NCBI GenBank assembly: GCA_022818135.1
Contig: JAFMSR010000028.1
Span: forward strand, 661,086 to 725,085
Length of the DNA: 64,000 bases
Direction: 5' to 3'
DNA from: Saxidomus purpurata
Lineage: Eukaryota > Mollusca > Bivalvia > Venerida > Veneridae
The notes under the pieces were generated by a model. It ran no database searches and was not told where the DNA came from. It was given only the letters and a program-made list of their open reading frames with translations. Numbering within the stretch: the first letter of the stretch is position 1; each line of letters begins with the position of its first letter. A program made the translations under genes and the position numbers. Shown here one piece after another: positions 1-10,860 of the stretch.

Positions 1-94
1 AGATCAGTTCACTTTCTTAAGATAAATTTTATTCCCTTTATTTTTTTTAATTCATCGAAGTAAACCATAGTCATTATGAGGCGTCAAATTTCAG

Positions 95-388
95 ATCCCC
101 CTGATGGACCTCCAGTGATACATGATTTTAGCAATGGGAGCACTTACACAGTAATTGAAACAAAATTAGCTAGCTTATCTTGCTCGGTGGAAGGAGGCAA
201 TCCTCTTGGAAAACTGAAATTCGCTTGCAAGAATACCATAACAAATGTCACGAAGGAAGACGTATACAGTAGTAAGGTGACTACCACTTTGTCATGGACA
301 GCAACACGTAACCAGGGAAATACCTGTATATGTCAGACAGACCATGTACTTTCTAAAGATTTAGTTTCTATAAATATCGATGTTTTAT
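95..388 (+). CDS. Ig-like domain exon A of an IgSF receptor
   Basis: This internal exon of 98 codons encodes one immunoglobulin-like domain. The acceptor AG is at 93-94 and the donor GTAAGT starts at 389, giving phase 1 at both ends, as is usual for shuffled Ig exons. The reading starts with a split Asp codon followed by PPDGPPVIHDF. The B-strand cysteine is in LASLSCSVEGGNP. The F-strand cysteine region is in NQGNTCICQTD, and there is an extra Cys at FACKN. Several N-x-S/T sites (NGST, NVTK) suggest an extracellular location. The gene's 5' part lies outside the window. The domain assignment is by fold pattern only, and the closest vertebrate analogues would be nephrin/KIRREL-like or hemicentin-like proteins. 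Confidence 0.8.
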
Positions 389-1339
389 GTAAGTAATCTT
401 TTATTGGATATTCATCACATTATATCATTTTTAGAGTAATCGTTGTCTTTAAAAGCCCGCTTGGCTTAGTTATTAGTATGTTCAACTATTCGGTCAGACA
501 ACAAGGTTTCCTTTTCTATGACTTGTTTCGCATTAACATTCTACAATTAAACGCCATGGCTGTATTGCTTACTCAAATACAATGTATAAATTAATGAAAC
601 ACAGTAAGCTATTGTGGTACCAAACCATGTGCTTTAAGCTTTCCTAAGCATTTCTTGCTATAGTTGAGCCATTGCGATTGCTTTATGTTCCTCGTTTGTA
701 TGCCCAAATCGTTTATCCACATTTACCCTGTTATTACGTTAGAGGCCAGGCATCCCTTTGTACAAGTTATAATGCCAATCGACCAAAGTATTTGTCAGAT
801 ACTATCAAAGACGAGTCCGATAACTGCGTCAAAAGAAGTCCAAAACAAAATGTTGAGTTCAAACAGAAACACAACATTCATAAAATCCCGGAGCCACATC
901 TTTACCCGGTCATCAGGAAAATTGGTCGCAGTATTTTACCTGCTGATCGAATTGCAATTGAACATAATGGAAGAAATGCAGTGTCACTGAGTCAATGCAT
1001 AGGACAATCTTGCGAATACCCAAGATAACATATTTTGCTCCTATCAACAGCAAATTCGATCAGTAGTGCTGTCCAAATGAGCAAGTTTTATACTTAGATG
1101 CAAGGAGAAAGGAAATGGTCACCAAATTTAATAAAACTAAACATATGTGATTATTTTAGATCGTTATTTTTATAAGTACCATGCTTTATAATTGTCTTTG
1201 TATTTTCTAAAGTCTCATTTAAGATTAAGTAATATGGGATAACAATAAGTCAACAGGTCTAAAAAGGTTTGAGAAATCTTTTGTAACAAAAGTTCAATTC
1301 TGTGTATTCGTTGTGTTTGATTTTAGATTTATTTTACAG
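389..1339 (+). other. intron between Ig exons A and B
   Basis: No exon-like segment was recognised here. Two overlapping + frames of about 110 codons (664-1028) lack domain signatures and flanking splice sites and look like chance frames in AT-rich sequence. Confidence 0.6.
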
Positions 1340-1630
1340 ATGGGGCATCTATAACGAAATTTATAGTACATGGTCATGAAAACGAAAACCCTGTGGTTGT
1401 AAATGAATCTACTACGATAATATTTACTTGTGAGATGGACAGTAACCCTATTTCTACGGTAAACATCAATTATCCGAGTGGCAAAGTACTCGGCAGTTCC
1501 AACAAAAGCATTTTGGGGTACAGTCACACTCTGTCGTCTTGTCTAGATAGTGGAATATATTCATGTTCAGGAAGCAATGAATACAATTACGGACAACAAG
1601 CAATTGCTGATATCAGTCTTCTTGTTAACA
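1340..1630 (+). CDS. Ig-like domain exon B of the IgSF receptor
   Basis: This exon of 97 codons has its acceptor (ATTTTACAG) ending at 1339 and donor GTAAGT at 1631, phase 1-1, so it joins exon A in frame. It starts with a split Asp codon and GASITKFIVHG. It then has the canonical B-strand Cys (TIIFTCEMDSNP) and the D-x-G-x-Y-x-C F-strand signature (DSGIYSCSGSNEYN). That signature is the clearest Ig evidence in the window. There are several N-glycosylation sequons (NEST, NKSI). Structurally it is a typical I/C2-type extracellular domain. The minus-strand frame overlapping 1294-1527 is a shadow. Confidence 0.85.
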
Positions 1631-1870
1631 GTAAGTTTACATTTTTTGTTTTACACTATTTTTGTAAGGCATACGAAATATTTATTATACTAGTGCTTAA
1701 TTATATTGCTGTATAACAAATCATATTCTTCTGCGTTTTACTTGTTAGGGAAACGTGTGGAACGATGTAACCATCATAAAATTCTAGTGTTTATGTCTAC
1801 AATTGTATACAGATATTTGTCATCAATATTTACTTTTTTTTACTGTCATTGTATGATACCCTTTATTCAG

Positions 1871-2164
1871 GTAAACCTATAGCGTCTTCCGGTATTCAGG
1901 AAGACATACAAAGTGAGCCGAATGTTCCGGTTACTTTTTAATTCACTGCTATCGCTTATTCAGAGCCTGAATATACGTGGGAAATATGGACAGGTTCATC
2001 ATGGAAACAAATTACGGAACAAAGCAAGTTTTCTATTTCATCATCGGGCATGCAGTCTAGCATGACAGTCAACAACTTAACATCATCAGAAATTATTCAT
2101 TTTCGAATAATTGTAACGAATTTCATCGGGAATTTGATCCAGAATTATACTCTCAAATCATTTG
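1871..2164 (+). pseudogene. Ig-like exon C with an in-frame stop codon
   Basis: The acceptor TTTATTCAG ends at 1870 and the donor GTATGT starts at 2165. The length of 294 bp and phase 1-1 match exon A exactly. The frame reads an Ig-like domain without canonical cysteines (YTWEIWTGSSWKQ, then a G-F strand region SSSGMQSSMTVNNLTSSE). A TAA at 1939-1941 interrupts it after PNVPVTF. A second AG at 1962-1963, preceded by a pyrimidine-rich tract, is also phase 1 and in frame. It would start the exon at 1964 and remove the stop, at the cost of about half the domain. So this is either a decaying exon, a null allele, a sequence error, or an exon with a shifted acceptor. Confidence 0.65.
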
Positions 2165-3011
2165 GTATGTTTTATCGTGTTTGCAGCTGTGCATATGAGA
2201 TCTTCATTATAGCGTTAAACATTTTACATTACAGCATTTAACGCATAATGATACAAAACCAATAGAATGTGTATTCAAAGCACAGTAATAATTCAGTAAA
2301 AAATATTTACATTTGTTCTATGCATAAAAAGACCCTTTAAGTGTTTCCGATACATGATATTTTGTATTAACAAAGGCCTGCCCTAAAACAACAGATCCAC
2401 CACCACGGTGTACAAAAACCTTAAGCACTGTTGTGTTATATTCTTATGTTAATCCTTGGTAAAATAATATAAATAATGTAGCATGTTGGCAGTTTAATTT
2501 ATCAAATATAATAACATATCAATTGGTAACATTGAATATGAAGTCTTCGGAGTTTAATTTAATACCTCTGACAGTTCGTGTCAAAGCTCAATATGTCTGC
2601 TTTGTTAATTAATCTTAGACTTAATGCGTTCCATGCCTATTTTGCTGTTTAATCTATGCTGCGATATGCTTAATGTCTGCATTTTAAATGAATGTATAAC
2701 CGATGATTGTGGTTAGGAAACTATCTTTTCAGGTTTTTTTTGCCATATATCAGACTTCTACAGTGCATTTTGAGCCTGGGTGCAAGTTCTAAATACATGT
2801 AGACCAAACACACAGTATACGTCGTTGTGCTAAATAAAAAAAACCCGATTGGTAATACATTGACAAGTCTATTTTCCTGAAAAAAGGAACAGGTAGTCCA
2901 ATATCCATTTTAACATAATACCAATATATTATTTCAAGATATTACGCTGTCAGAGAATAATTGCATTCTTAATCTAAGTCTTATAATGATTTTTCTGATT
3001 TCTTTGTTTAG
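2165..3011 (+). other. intron between Ig exon C and FN3 exon
   Basis: AT-rich sequence with no recognisable exon, repeat array or RNA gene. Confidence 0.6.
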
Positions 3012-3305
3012 GTCGCCCTAACCAACCAACATAACTCAATCACATTCCAGACTTATTGACAAGCACATCAGTAACATCGATATGGAAACCTGGTTTCAAC
3101 GGTGGAAAAGCGCAGAATTTTTCTATTATGTATAAGGGTGAAAACGAACACGAATGGGCAACAATTGTTTTACAGGACACTGGTGAGGTTTTGATGTACT
3201 TTACTATTCATGGACTGTCCAGTATTACCAACTATGAGTTTCAAATAGTTGCCGAGAACATAATAGGCAGTTCGACATCGTCAATACTTCTTATTGAAAC
3301 AAAAG
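3012..3305 (+). pseudogene. Fibronectin type III exon with an in-frame stop
   Basis: The acceptor TTTGTTTAG ends at 3011 and the donor GTAATA starts at 3306. The length of 294 bp and phase 1-1 continue the exon chain. The translation has the FN3 B-C strand core (TSVTSIWKPGFNGG, then FSIMYKGENEHEW) and the late-strand signature (GLSSITNYEFQIVAENIIGSS). This resembles the single membrane-proximal FN3 domain of nephrin-like receptors. A TAA at 3032-3034 lies eight codons in. An alternative AG at 3049-3050 (CACATTCCAG) is again phase 1 and in frame. It would skip the stop while keeping nearly all of the FN3 core, so this exon may still be usable. Confidence 0.7.
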
Positions 3306-3990
3306 GTAATATTTGATTGCATTGTATATACCTTATATTTCCTTTGCTGTTTATCCACTCGAAGTCTGACTCTTTCTTTGTATCACTAAAGTATATCCCG
3401 TCCTGCCTTAAAAGCATACCGCATCAGTGAGTGTCCTGTTTTACGTATCTATGTCATCCACTTCTTTCTTAAAGCAACCAGAAGAAAAAAATAAACATTT
3501 CCATTGGTACTGCAAGACCAGGAGTAATGATACTAGTATTTGGAGTGTAGCATTATCTATTTACATTTTTTAAAGTCGTAAGTAGCCCTGTCCGTGATGT
3601 TTGTAACATCGCCAAATGTACTTAAACTCTTCATGTGAAATTTTACAATGCGTTAACACTAAGATAATTAGTGAGAAGTGTTGTTTAGTAGGAGTTAGCG
3701 TGTGGGGTGGAGACGGGTGCGAAATACTCATTCAGAGCTGATCCTTTTACGACAGATTTGACTATACAAATATAACACCCGCATGTAATAACGTGAAATT
3801 TGTCGTTTTTTAAACATTACATCCGAGAAGGATGTGTACAGCAGGGAAAGCATAATACTCTTCAAAACTATTTATCATCTAAAACGGACAAATATCGACA
3901 GTAATTTTATAAATGGATGAAATTGTCTCATAACTGCATATCAGAAACGTTAACGTATAGAGAATACAAGGTTACTGTCTTTTGATAACA
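3306..3990 (+). other. non-coding stretch after FN3 exon
   Basis: I searched this stretch for a + strand transmembrane exon that should follow FN3 and saw none. No repeats were recognised. Confidence 0.5.
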
Positions 3991-4459
3991 GTTGATATCG
4001 GACGAGGATGATATCGGGTGCGGAAAGCCGAGGCTTGCCGAGGCTTTCCGGCCGATATTCATCCGAGGAAGAAAAATAGGAAGGGGGTGAAAAAATGAAA
4101 ATCAACTTTTTCTCGAATTGTGCTTCAAAATTGCTATAGATGGGTAGATGATATAACTAAGAAAATGAATACCCACGACACTATGTTTAATTAAAAAATA
4201 AAAATTCTACAGTCATTTTTCGATTTTATGTGATGTGCTGTTTGCTTGTATTCCTAGAAATGTTAATGAAACACTGCTCTGTAGCCTGAAGTAGCTACTG
4301 AAAATTTAATTTAATGTGTAGCATGTTAGAAATCCACAATAGCATAGATCTTACTTCATAAAACTTACTAAATGTCTGAAGTGGGCGGGGCCTAAAACGT
4401 GATATCAGGACAGTGTCATAATAACACTGTCCTGTGATATCAGACGTCGCAATATCAAC
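3991..4459. mobile_element. foldback (MITE-like) element
   Basis: The ends form imperfect inverted repeats: GTTGATATCGGACG at 3991-4004 against the complement of CGTCGCAATATCAAC at 4445-4459. Inner palindromes lie at 4021-4052 (GGAAAGCC/GGCTTTCC) and 4401-4442 (GACAGTGT/ACACTGTC arms). The central part (about 4086-4231) is related to 54488-54640, which shows that the element is dispersed. There is no coding capacity. Confidence 0.6.
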
Positions 4460-5560
4460 AAATATCAGACAGGCATTATTGGGTCGTCGTCATGGCAGTT
4501 GCATAATAAATTGTAAAAGCAACCCGTCTGATTCCTTTATCATTTAAGGACAGACAGGGTTACAACTAAAAACGTGTCAATTATAATCATATATTTAATT
4601 TTGTCTAAACTTAATTTCCTTTTCATAGTACTACTACTATTACTAATAAGAATAAAAATGTTATTCATAAATACTTTATTTTACAAAGGTTATGCGTTTT
4701 GAAAAAAAAAATATACAATGTACATACAGGAACCCAAACATGGCATGCATATTATGCTAAGTAAATGATAATTACCAATGACAAACAAAAATGTTCTTAA
4801 ATAATTTGACGTATTCATTTCACCGTTAAAGGTTTTGGAAAAGATATGTCATGTTCATATATATATATATATATGTGTGTGTGTTTCGCAGACTGTTCAT
4901 AATTAAATTGATTGAAATCTACAATTATTTTAATACGTCTTTTATAAATAATTTGTCTTTTCCAAGGTGTCGACTTCTATTTTTTTCGGTAACAGGCTGG
5001 CTATAAACGCGTTCCGATTTTAAACTTCCATGGAAAGATGCACACTAAAATATCTTCATAGCAGCATATTTTCTTTAAACAGATTATAATACAAGACAGG
5101 AAACAACATAATGCACATAATAATATATGCATGAGCAGTGCCTTTGATATTATCATCTTAAATAATACATTTTGTCTTTCCTTATAATCAAGTAATAAAT
5201 AAGTAGATTTGCCCGGCAAACGCAAGCTGAAGCTTAGTAGCAACAAGCAATGCGCACTTAATTTCATCCCATTATTCCAAAATCCGGAAACAAATCAAAA
5301 GTTGATCAAAATAATTGTTGTTGTTTTTTTTAATACAAAATGGTTACTATATTTTGTAATATTCACCTTTATTGTATTATAAAGTGTACGAAGGAGAAGT
5401 TAGTTATGCAATACACAACCTGTTTCGGTATATATTTCTTTTTTTAATAATAGTGTTTCATCAATCACAGAGAAGTCACCCGAAGAATCACTACGTGTAG
5501 TGCAGTAGCACTCACGATTTTTTTCGGCAGAGAAACGCTATCAGCACGCGTTACATGTGC
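4460..5560. other. non-coding, with AT/GT microsatellite
   Basis: This stretch holds an (AT)n(GT)n run near 4856-4885. A minus-strand hydrophobic frame (5001-5267) lacks a convincing acceptor and donor pair and is not annotated as a gene. Confidence 0.5.
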
Positions 5561-5566
5561 GTTTTC

Positions 5567-5607
5567 AAAACGGGGCGGTTCTTCACATTTTCTGCTCGCC
5601 CCGTTTT
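5567..5607. repeat. GC-rich perfect hairpin
   Basis: AAAACGGGGCG (5567-5577) is the exact complement of CGCCCCGTTTT (5597-5607), with a 19-base loop. It sits in a GC-richer island of about 150 bases inside AT-rich DNA and is probably part of a small foldback element. Confidence 0.6.
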
Positions 5608-5649
5608 AAGCCGTTTTGGCGTGTAAGGCGTGTAATCGGTATTCAGTGC

Positions 5650-6900
5650 AGATGTGCGAAACTACTGATTGCTCTTTTTGCCGTTTTTTTTACCGGGTAG
5701 GGAATGCGCCTGCTTATGTATTAATCACTGGAAAAATGTTGTTGACCTAAACGGAGACATTTTAAATAACTTAAAAACTATGGATGTTATTTGATACGTC
5801 TCTTAGTTACATGTAGTCTATAATCTGGTCAAATCAAGATTTTATGTTGGCTCTCATGTTTAAAGCAAATAGAACTATTACATTACCGCCAGCATCCTAA
5901 AGTAAAATAAACGGTTAAAAGCCCAAAAGAGGGGGAGTGAAGGAAGAAGGCCTAGAGATAGGAAGAAATAATTCAGCACCTCCACTGTCAATTTTACTGT
6001 AACAATGAACAATAAATAACCAGCAGATATATATATATGATTATATTAAAACCTGTTCGATCATATGATTTTAGTAACCTTCAATGACCATGCTTCTGGG
6101 TCATTTAACTTATATTCTTTAATTTATACTGATTTAGTGTTTTGATTACAACGTTGATTAAGTGCTTTTGAGAATTTTGATCTAGGTAGCCGGTACTGTA
6201 CTTTATACGAAGTTGCGTGGGCAAATCTTTAAATACATTGTTCAAAATAAAGTACACGAATCAATCTATCAGCTTTGTTGTTTGTTAAGCTTAATTAAAA
6301 CATTAGTTTGACAGTTTGAATCATGTAATATTCCGGTTTGTGACATCATACAGCTTACGCATTTAAAATAATTTTTCATTTTTTATGAGTTTGTGAAACA
6401 ATAACCACCTTCTCCTGGATTTCTCCGCTGCTAATTTTTGATACAATAAATATCAAATAAAATAACAATACATAGATACTATCTAGACCAAAGTATAAAT
6501 AAGGAAGTCGGGTCCGGCTGCCTAGCCACTTCCAAAAACGAAAGACAAATTTAGTATATCAGCGACAAAAGCAAGCAAAACATGTAAGTCCCCCAGAACA
6601 ACACGCTATCAGGTGACTCACTTCCAGAAACAATTTATTTGTTAAATAAAGAGAGTTTAAAATAGAAGTCCTGTGTATTTTGTGATATACATCTACGATG
6701 TACTCGGACATTTTCTGTAACTTGAATTTTCCCAAAACAAAAACACTACATAGGATGTTTTTCATATATAATAAGCAAGTGGTACTAAATATAATTAAAC
6801 TAGCCCTTTCATACCTCTTGCCAGCTATGTGGTTTAAATAAAATCACGCGACTTTCAGCCACGTATGCAAGAAAAGTTCTACTGTTGCCTTTTGTAATGT
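5650..6900. other. non-coding stretch
   Basis: AT-rich sequence with no supported exon. A short (AT)n run lies near 6029-6038. The minus frame 6559-6765 has no splice context. Confidence 0.5.
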
Positions 6901-6901
6901 T

Positions 6902-6938
6902 TTAAGAATTAAATCGGTACTTCGTTCCTGTCTCAATA
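6902..6938 (-). CDS. candidate C-terminal tail exon
   Basis: On the minus strand the acceptor CGATATTGCAG ends at 6939. The exon then reads, after a split codon, IETGTKYRFNS and stop (TAA at 6904-6902). The acceptor phase (2) matches the donor phase of the membrane exon 7166-7072 just upstream, giving a tail of about 14 residues. The exon is very short, so the phase match is the main support. Confidence 0.35.
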
Positions 6939-7071
6939 CTGCAATATCGGTATTTATTTAATAAATTTGACATTAAGTTATAATTTAAATAATAGTAATA
7001 GAAAATCTGAATAAAACATATTGCAGTGTGAGCAGTAATCGTCACAACATCTATATAATTTGGACATTTAC

Positions 7072-7166
7072 CTTTTCTTGTATAAATAGATACCAAACAC
7101 TATCCCTAATACAATGACGATGATTCCAGAAATACTTCCAGCTACAAAGCCTACCATATTTTCAAA
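7072..7166 (-). CDS. single-pass transmembrane exon, minus strand
   Basis: The reverse complement reads FENMVGFVAGSISGIIVI and then VLGIVFGIYLYKK. This is a textbook type I membrane helix with a GxxxG-like start and a basic stop-transfer end, directly followed by donor GTAAATG (7071-7065). The upstream AG at 7168-7167 gives phase 0 entry. An older acceptor may have lain further out, because the hydrophobic frame stays open through TTAQ. It lies on the strand opposite to the Ig/FN3 exons, so it cannot be the membrane exon of that gene unless this segment was inverted. No minus-strand extracellular exon was found nearby. Confidence 0.55.
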
Positions 7167-7282
7167 CTGTGCAGTAGTTTGTACCGACGTTATAATAAAC
7201 AGGAAGAGGATAAGGTTAAAATGGCAATATATTCACTGTACTTCGAAAGACCAAATTCTATCATTATCATTTAAAAAACGAG

Positions 7283-8065
7283 CCAACTTGCACTTTTTTA
7301 CAAAGTGTAAGGGTGGAGGGGGATTACTAGATTTAGCTTGTCTGTCTGTCTGTCCGTCCGTAGATGCAATCTTTCGGACGCTTAATCTCCGAAACACCTG
7401 GTCAGAATTTAATGATACTTCACAAAAGTGATAAGTACAATGCTTAGCTTTGCATGGAACATGGTGGGGGTAAGAGTGAGGTTGGGTGCGCACCATAAAC
7501 CGGTTTAAGCTCCCCAGTGGTGTTTTTGCCACTGACCGTTCCAAGGCGGTGCCCCACTGTGTTCCTTTAATTGTTCGTTTTGTCCTCGTGTGTTTGCTTT
7601 GTATGCTAGTGTGTGTTGGTAGTGTATGTTTGTGTGTGTACATGATTGTGTGTGTGTGTGTGTTGTGTGTGTGTGTGTTGGTGGTGTGCACTTCTGGGTG
7701 CTGTGGGGCTCGTTTTGGGGAGGCTGCGTTTTTGGTACGTGGCATTCCCTGTTTGATATTATTTTTGTTTTTATGTTTCAGATCACTGGGTCAATGGTCA
7801 AGGTCACAGTGGCTCGAAGTAGTATAATTGTGTGCGCTCTTAGTCTCCAAAAACCCTGGTCAGAATTTGATGATACTTCACTGAAATGATAAGTACCATG
7901 CCTATGCGTTTGGGTCACTAGGTCAAAGGTTAAGGTCGCAGGGACTCGAGATAGTAAAACCCTTGGTCAGAATTGAATGATATTTTACAGAAGGGATTAT
8001 TACCATTCCTAGTTGTGCATGGTCTATGTTCCGGGTCACTAGGTCAAGGTCACAGGGGATAAATG
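7283..8065 (+). repeat. dispersed bivalve-type repeat, interrupted by an insertion
   Basis: The block starts with GT(C)TG and CCGT microsatellite runs (7339-7362). It contains successive degenerate copies of phrases such as TGGTCAGAATTTAATGATACTTCA (7400, 7857, 7969) and GGTCACTAGGTCAAGGTCACAG (7790, 7913, 8034). An unrelated element (7515-7781) sits inside it. Overlapping frames on both strands here are repeat artefacts. Confidence 0.65.
7515..7781 (+). mobile_element. dispersed element with internal TG microsatellite, copy 1
   Basis: The element starts with a CAGTGG...CCACTG hairpin, continues through an expanded TG tract (7630-7690) and ends in a T-rich stretch. It is nearly identical to 46925-47197 in the same orientation. 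Differences are concentrated in the TG tract. The 5' side of copy 1 (GTGCGCACCATAAACC, about 7485-7502) may also belong to the element, in which case copy 2 is 5'-truncated. Confidence 0.75.
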
Positions 8066-8224
8066 TGCATGGACCAATAATTAAGCACCAACTGTTACCG
8101 TCAAACGTATTTCATAGAAAATTCAGCTAACACATTATCCGTGTATGAATATAAGATAATCATGTCCCTAGAATAAAAACATAATCATATAGTAAGCTGA
8201 AAAGTTATTTTAATGGTCACTTTC

Positions 8225-8345
8225 CTATAACTGATACATATCAAAATAATCAATATTACCAGTAATTGTCCTCATTTCGAAAACGTCATCATGCGATTTC
8301 ATACTACGTGTCCTTTTGTTGCCTCTGTCTTCTCCTCTTTTGTAT
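8225..8345 (-). CDS. candidate cytoplasmic-tail exon, minus strand
   Basis: After an acceptor (CACTATCAG) the minus strand reads a strongly charged tail: YKRGEDRGNKRTRS, then MKSHDDVFEMRT, ending YFDMYQL and stop. A donor-like GGTAATA at 8260-8257 offers an alternative internal exon 8260-8345. The composition resembles a juxtamembrane cytoplasmic tail, but no matching membrane exon was found upstream, and the order relative to the 7.1-kb membrane exon is wrong for one transcript. It could be a chance frame. Confidence 0.28.
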
Positions 8346-8429
8346 CTGATAGTGAATGAAATAAGACCTGTTGAAGGTAAATTAAACATTTTAATTAAAA
8401 ATATTAGAAGGAAAAAAATGTTCATATAT

Positions 8430-9060
8430 TAGTAAACTTTAAACGTTTATTTGTCTTTACTCATGATTTTTATAAAAATGTTCATATATGTATGCTTGAT
8501 ACAGCAACAAAACGTATAAACATTAAAATAGACACATAGACCAATAAACGTTGTTGCATCATTATTCAAGATAACGTATTGGAACACAAAGATGGAACTA
8601 TTATGAGAGTTACAAATGTAGAAAACACAAACTAATCTTAAAACTGTTCATACAGAGACTATTCTCTTCTGTTAACTTTTATATACAAACATGATTATTT
8701 ATATTCATTGTCATAGAGTCACTTCTAAGGACTAAACATATTTGAATGTAGGTGTTTACTGTGCTTATTTTCTGTTCTGATTCACTTGCACCACCACAGA
8801 AAAGTAATAACAAAGAACCAGACATGGTCGTGTAGCAACCAGTTGGAATCTGTTATTTACATACCGTGTTTTACAAATAGTTTGCAAATGAAATAAATGA
8901 TTTGTCTCCAACCTTATACACTCGAGCACGTTATAATGACTCCTTACAGTATTTCGAATTACTTGTAACATTTCATTTGATTTGACATAGGAACTAACGT
9001 ATTTAGTAAATTTTCCAAGGTTATTAAACATATTTGCTGCATAATATTATATGTTTTACA
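8430..9060. other. non-coding stretch
   Basis: Nothing recognisable. The minus frame 8765-9031 has no domain pattern. Confidence 0.5.
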
Positions 9061-9061
9061 G

Positions 9062-9118
9062 ACCAAGGATCTTTTGAAAAATTGGAAAAATCATATGAGC
9101 TATTACAGCCGGATAAAG
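9062..9118 (+). CDS. cytoplasmic-tail exon of the IgSF receptor
   Basis: A 57-bp phase 1-1 exon lies between acceptor ATGTTTTACAG (ending 9061) and donor GTAACT (9119). It reads a split Asp codon and then QGSFEKLEKSYELLQPDK. Short phase-1 exons with a single tyrosine in an acidic/leucine context (SYELLQP) fit signalling tails of invertebrate Ig receptors. Phase and strand match the Ig/FN3 exons upstream. The intervening membrane exon is missing, so linkage to that gene is inferred. Confidence 0.55.
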
Positions 9119-9507
9119 GTAACTAGAAGACAGTTGCAAATGTAGGCTATCATTCTTTGGATACAGATACATGTATATACATGTGTCCTTGACAAAGTCA
9201 ACCACAACCTATAGAGTAACAGACCTTTATTAGTATTACATGTATGCTTTAAACTTAATTCTAACATGACTCTTAATTTTGGTCTCTATATACAAAGGAT
9301 AGAACAATTATGTTTTATTATGCAATTAATGTTATTTCATAATTGTACAACATTTACATGTACTACTAAATATAACCGACATAATCATTCAATAAAGCTA
9401 AATAGTTATTAAAAACATTTTACAGTTATTTAAAGGATTAAATATTGTAGCCATATGAGCTTAATCATATATAAGGTCTCTTTCAATTGCACAATTATTC
9501 ATTCCAG

Positions 9508-9557
9508 ATGACGTTGGCTCTACAAATTCTGTATATACCTCGTACGAATTTGAGTAA
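9508..9557 (+). CDS. terminal tail exon of the IgSF receptor
   Basis: The acceptor TTATTCATTCCAG ends at 9507. The phase-1 entry joins the previous exon and reads DDVGSTNSVYTSYEFE and a stop at 9555-9557. Two tyrosines (VYTS, SYEF) are potential phosphorylation sites. It is in phase with 9062-9118, which makes these two exons the best candidate for the receptor's C terminus. Another AG with a short acidic frame (about 9819-9840, DEGGRIS and stop) follows but is weaker. Confidence 0.5.
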
Positions 9558-10329
9558 TGCGAGTGAAGATTGATAAGACAAACCATTCATCAGAAACAAC
9601 TTATTCAACAAAATCAATTACTGATACATGTAATTGGCAAATGTGGCTTTCTACAAGAAAGATATATGATGCTGTTTATTTGTTAATGAATACTAACTAC
9701 AGACATTTCTGAAGTTTCCGTATTTCTCATAATATATGGTGTTGAATACTTTGTGTTTAGTACATGTAACCGGTGATTTACACCATTTTAAAATCTGGTA
9801 GATTTGTATTTCCAGACGAAGGCGGAAGAATATCCTAGAAATGGTTTGGACTATTTGATAAAATATGGTAGAAATGTTTACAACTGTAGGGAACTACGGT
9901 CCGCCAAGTTTCATTAGAATTATAGCCCTTTTAAGTGTTCTTATATATTTTATATTGGGGTTTAAAAACCAAATGCCAGAAGTTTATTTTACTTTATGGA
10001 AATAATCATCTAATAGGTGTTTCTTGAGATCTACAAAATTTGTACAATCCATGTTAAAATGAGGCACCGAGTGGGAAGGGGCTTGTCTATATAATCAAAG
10101 TACAGATGTACATGTAGATAACTTTATTGGATTTGGCATTACTAATCTTATGGTATTTTACCACAACTGCTTTAAGAAAATAATTCATTCGCATGTGAGA
10201 CCAAAATTCGGGGTAGGGGAGGCTATTTTTTTATTAGTAAAAGGTTTTAAAATTTATTGAAAACTAATCGGGAGAACTGTTTTTTATTCCAAACAGATAA
10301 TCAACATACAAGTATTTATCATCATATTC
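9558..10329. other. intergenic or 3' flank
   Basis: No feature is supported apart from the weak alternative acceptor near 9818. Confidence 0.5.
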
Positions 10330-10780
10330 TTAATAGGAATATACGAACTTACAAGCACACTCCCGTATTTTAGACCGTATGTAAGCATTATACGGAGTTT
10401 AGAATTTCTAGATTCCCGTATTTTTAAGTGCATGAACCTCCGTATGTTATGGATAAACATACTTATGAACACACTCCCGTATTCCAGTCATATACGGGAA
10501 AGCAATATTAGCTGGTTTCCCGTATGTGTAAGTATACACAATGCCGTATTTTATCGTGTACGGGCTTCCGTCCGGTTTCCCGTATTTCAGAATATACGGG
10601 AAGTATACTAGATTACCGTGTACTGTCGTGTTTTCGGAATGTACGGACGTTCAAGCACAATCCCGTATTTCAGTTTTGTACGGGATGATAGCCCGTATTT
10701 AAAAGTAAAAACAAAGCCGTATTATACATGGTAGCAGTATGTGGACTCATATGTTTCAGAATATGCGTGGAAGTGTATCT
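10330..10780. repeat. degenerate CCCGTATTT/ATACGGG palindromic array, left part
   Basis: Tens of short units carry CCCGTATTT and its complement-like partner ATACGGG every 20-45 bases. Some pairs form near-perfect palindromes, for example 10579-10588 against 10591-10600. Units are diverged and irregularly spaced. The array resumes at 12240-12890 after inserted elements. Confidence 0.7.
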
Positions 10781-10789
10781 AGATATTTT

Positions 10790-10860
10790 TACCTTTTACC
10801 CCAGTCTGGCACAGTGCGGGAGGTCGTGGGTTCGCTCTCTGGTCGCGTCATAATTTAAGA
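10790..10860 (+). mobile_element. tRNA-derived SINE-like fragment
   Basis: CTGGCACAGTGCGG resembles an RNA polymerase III A box and GTGGGTTCGCTCTCTGG a B box, spaced as in tRNA-derived SINEs. The 26 bases 10790-10815 form an inverted repeat (24 of 26 matching) with 12945-12970. Confidence 0.45.

Noticed and set aside
5001..5267. Hydrophobic minus-strand frame resembling a membrane segment
   Set aside because: No donor and no good acceptor around the hydrophobic part. Composition is explained by AT-rich sequence.
7515..7781. Possible intron-like (introner) element, because it begins CA-GTGG and ends T-rich CAG
   Set aside because: Copy 1 seems to extend further 5' than the GT, copy 2 is truncated there, and neither copy interrupts a coding frame.
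7233..7889. Long open frames on both strands (up to 170 codons), including a His/Thr-rich minus frame
   Set aside because: They are translations of the TG/CA microsatellite and its flanking dispersed repeat. The same frames recur at 46959-47250.
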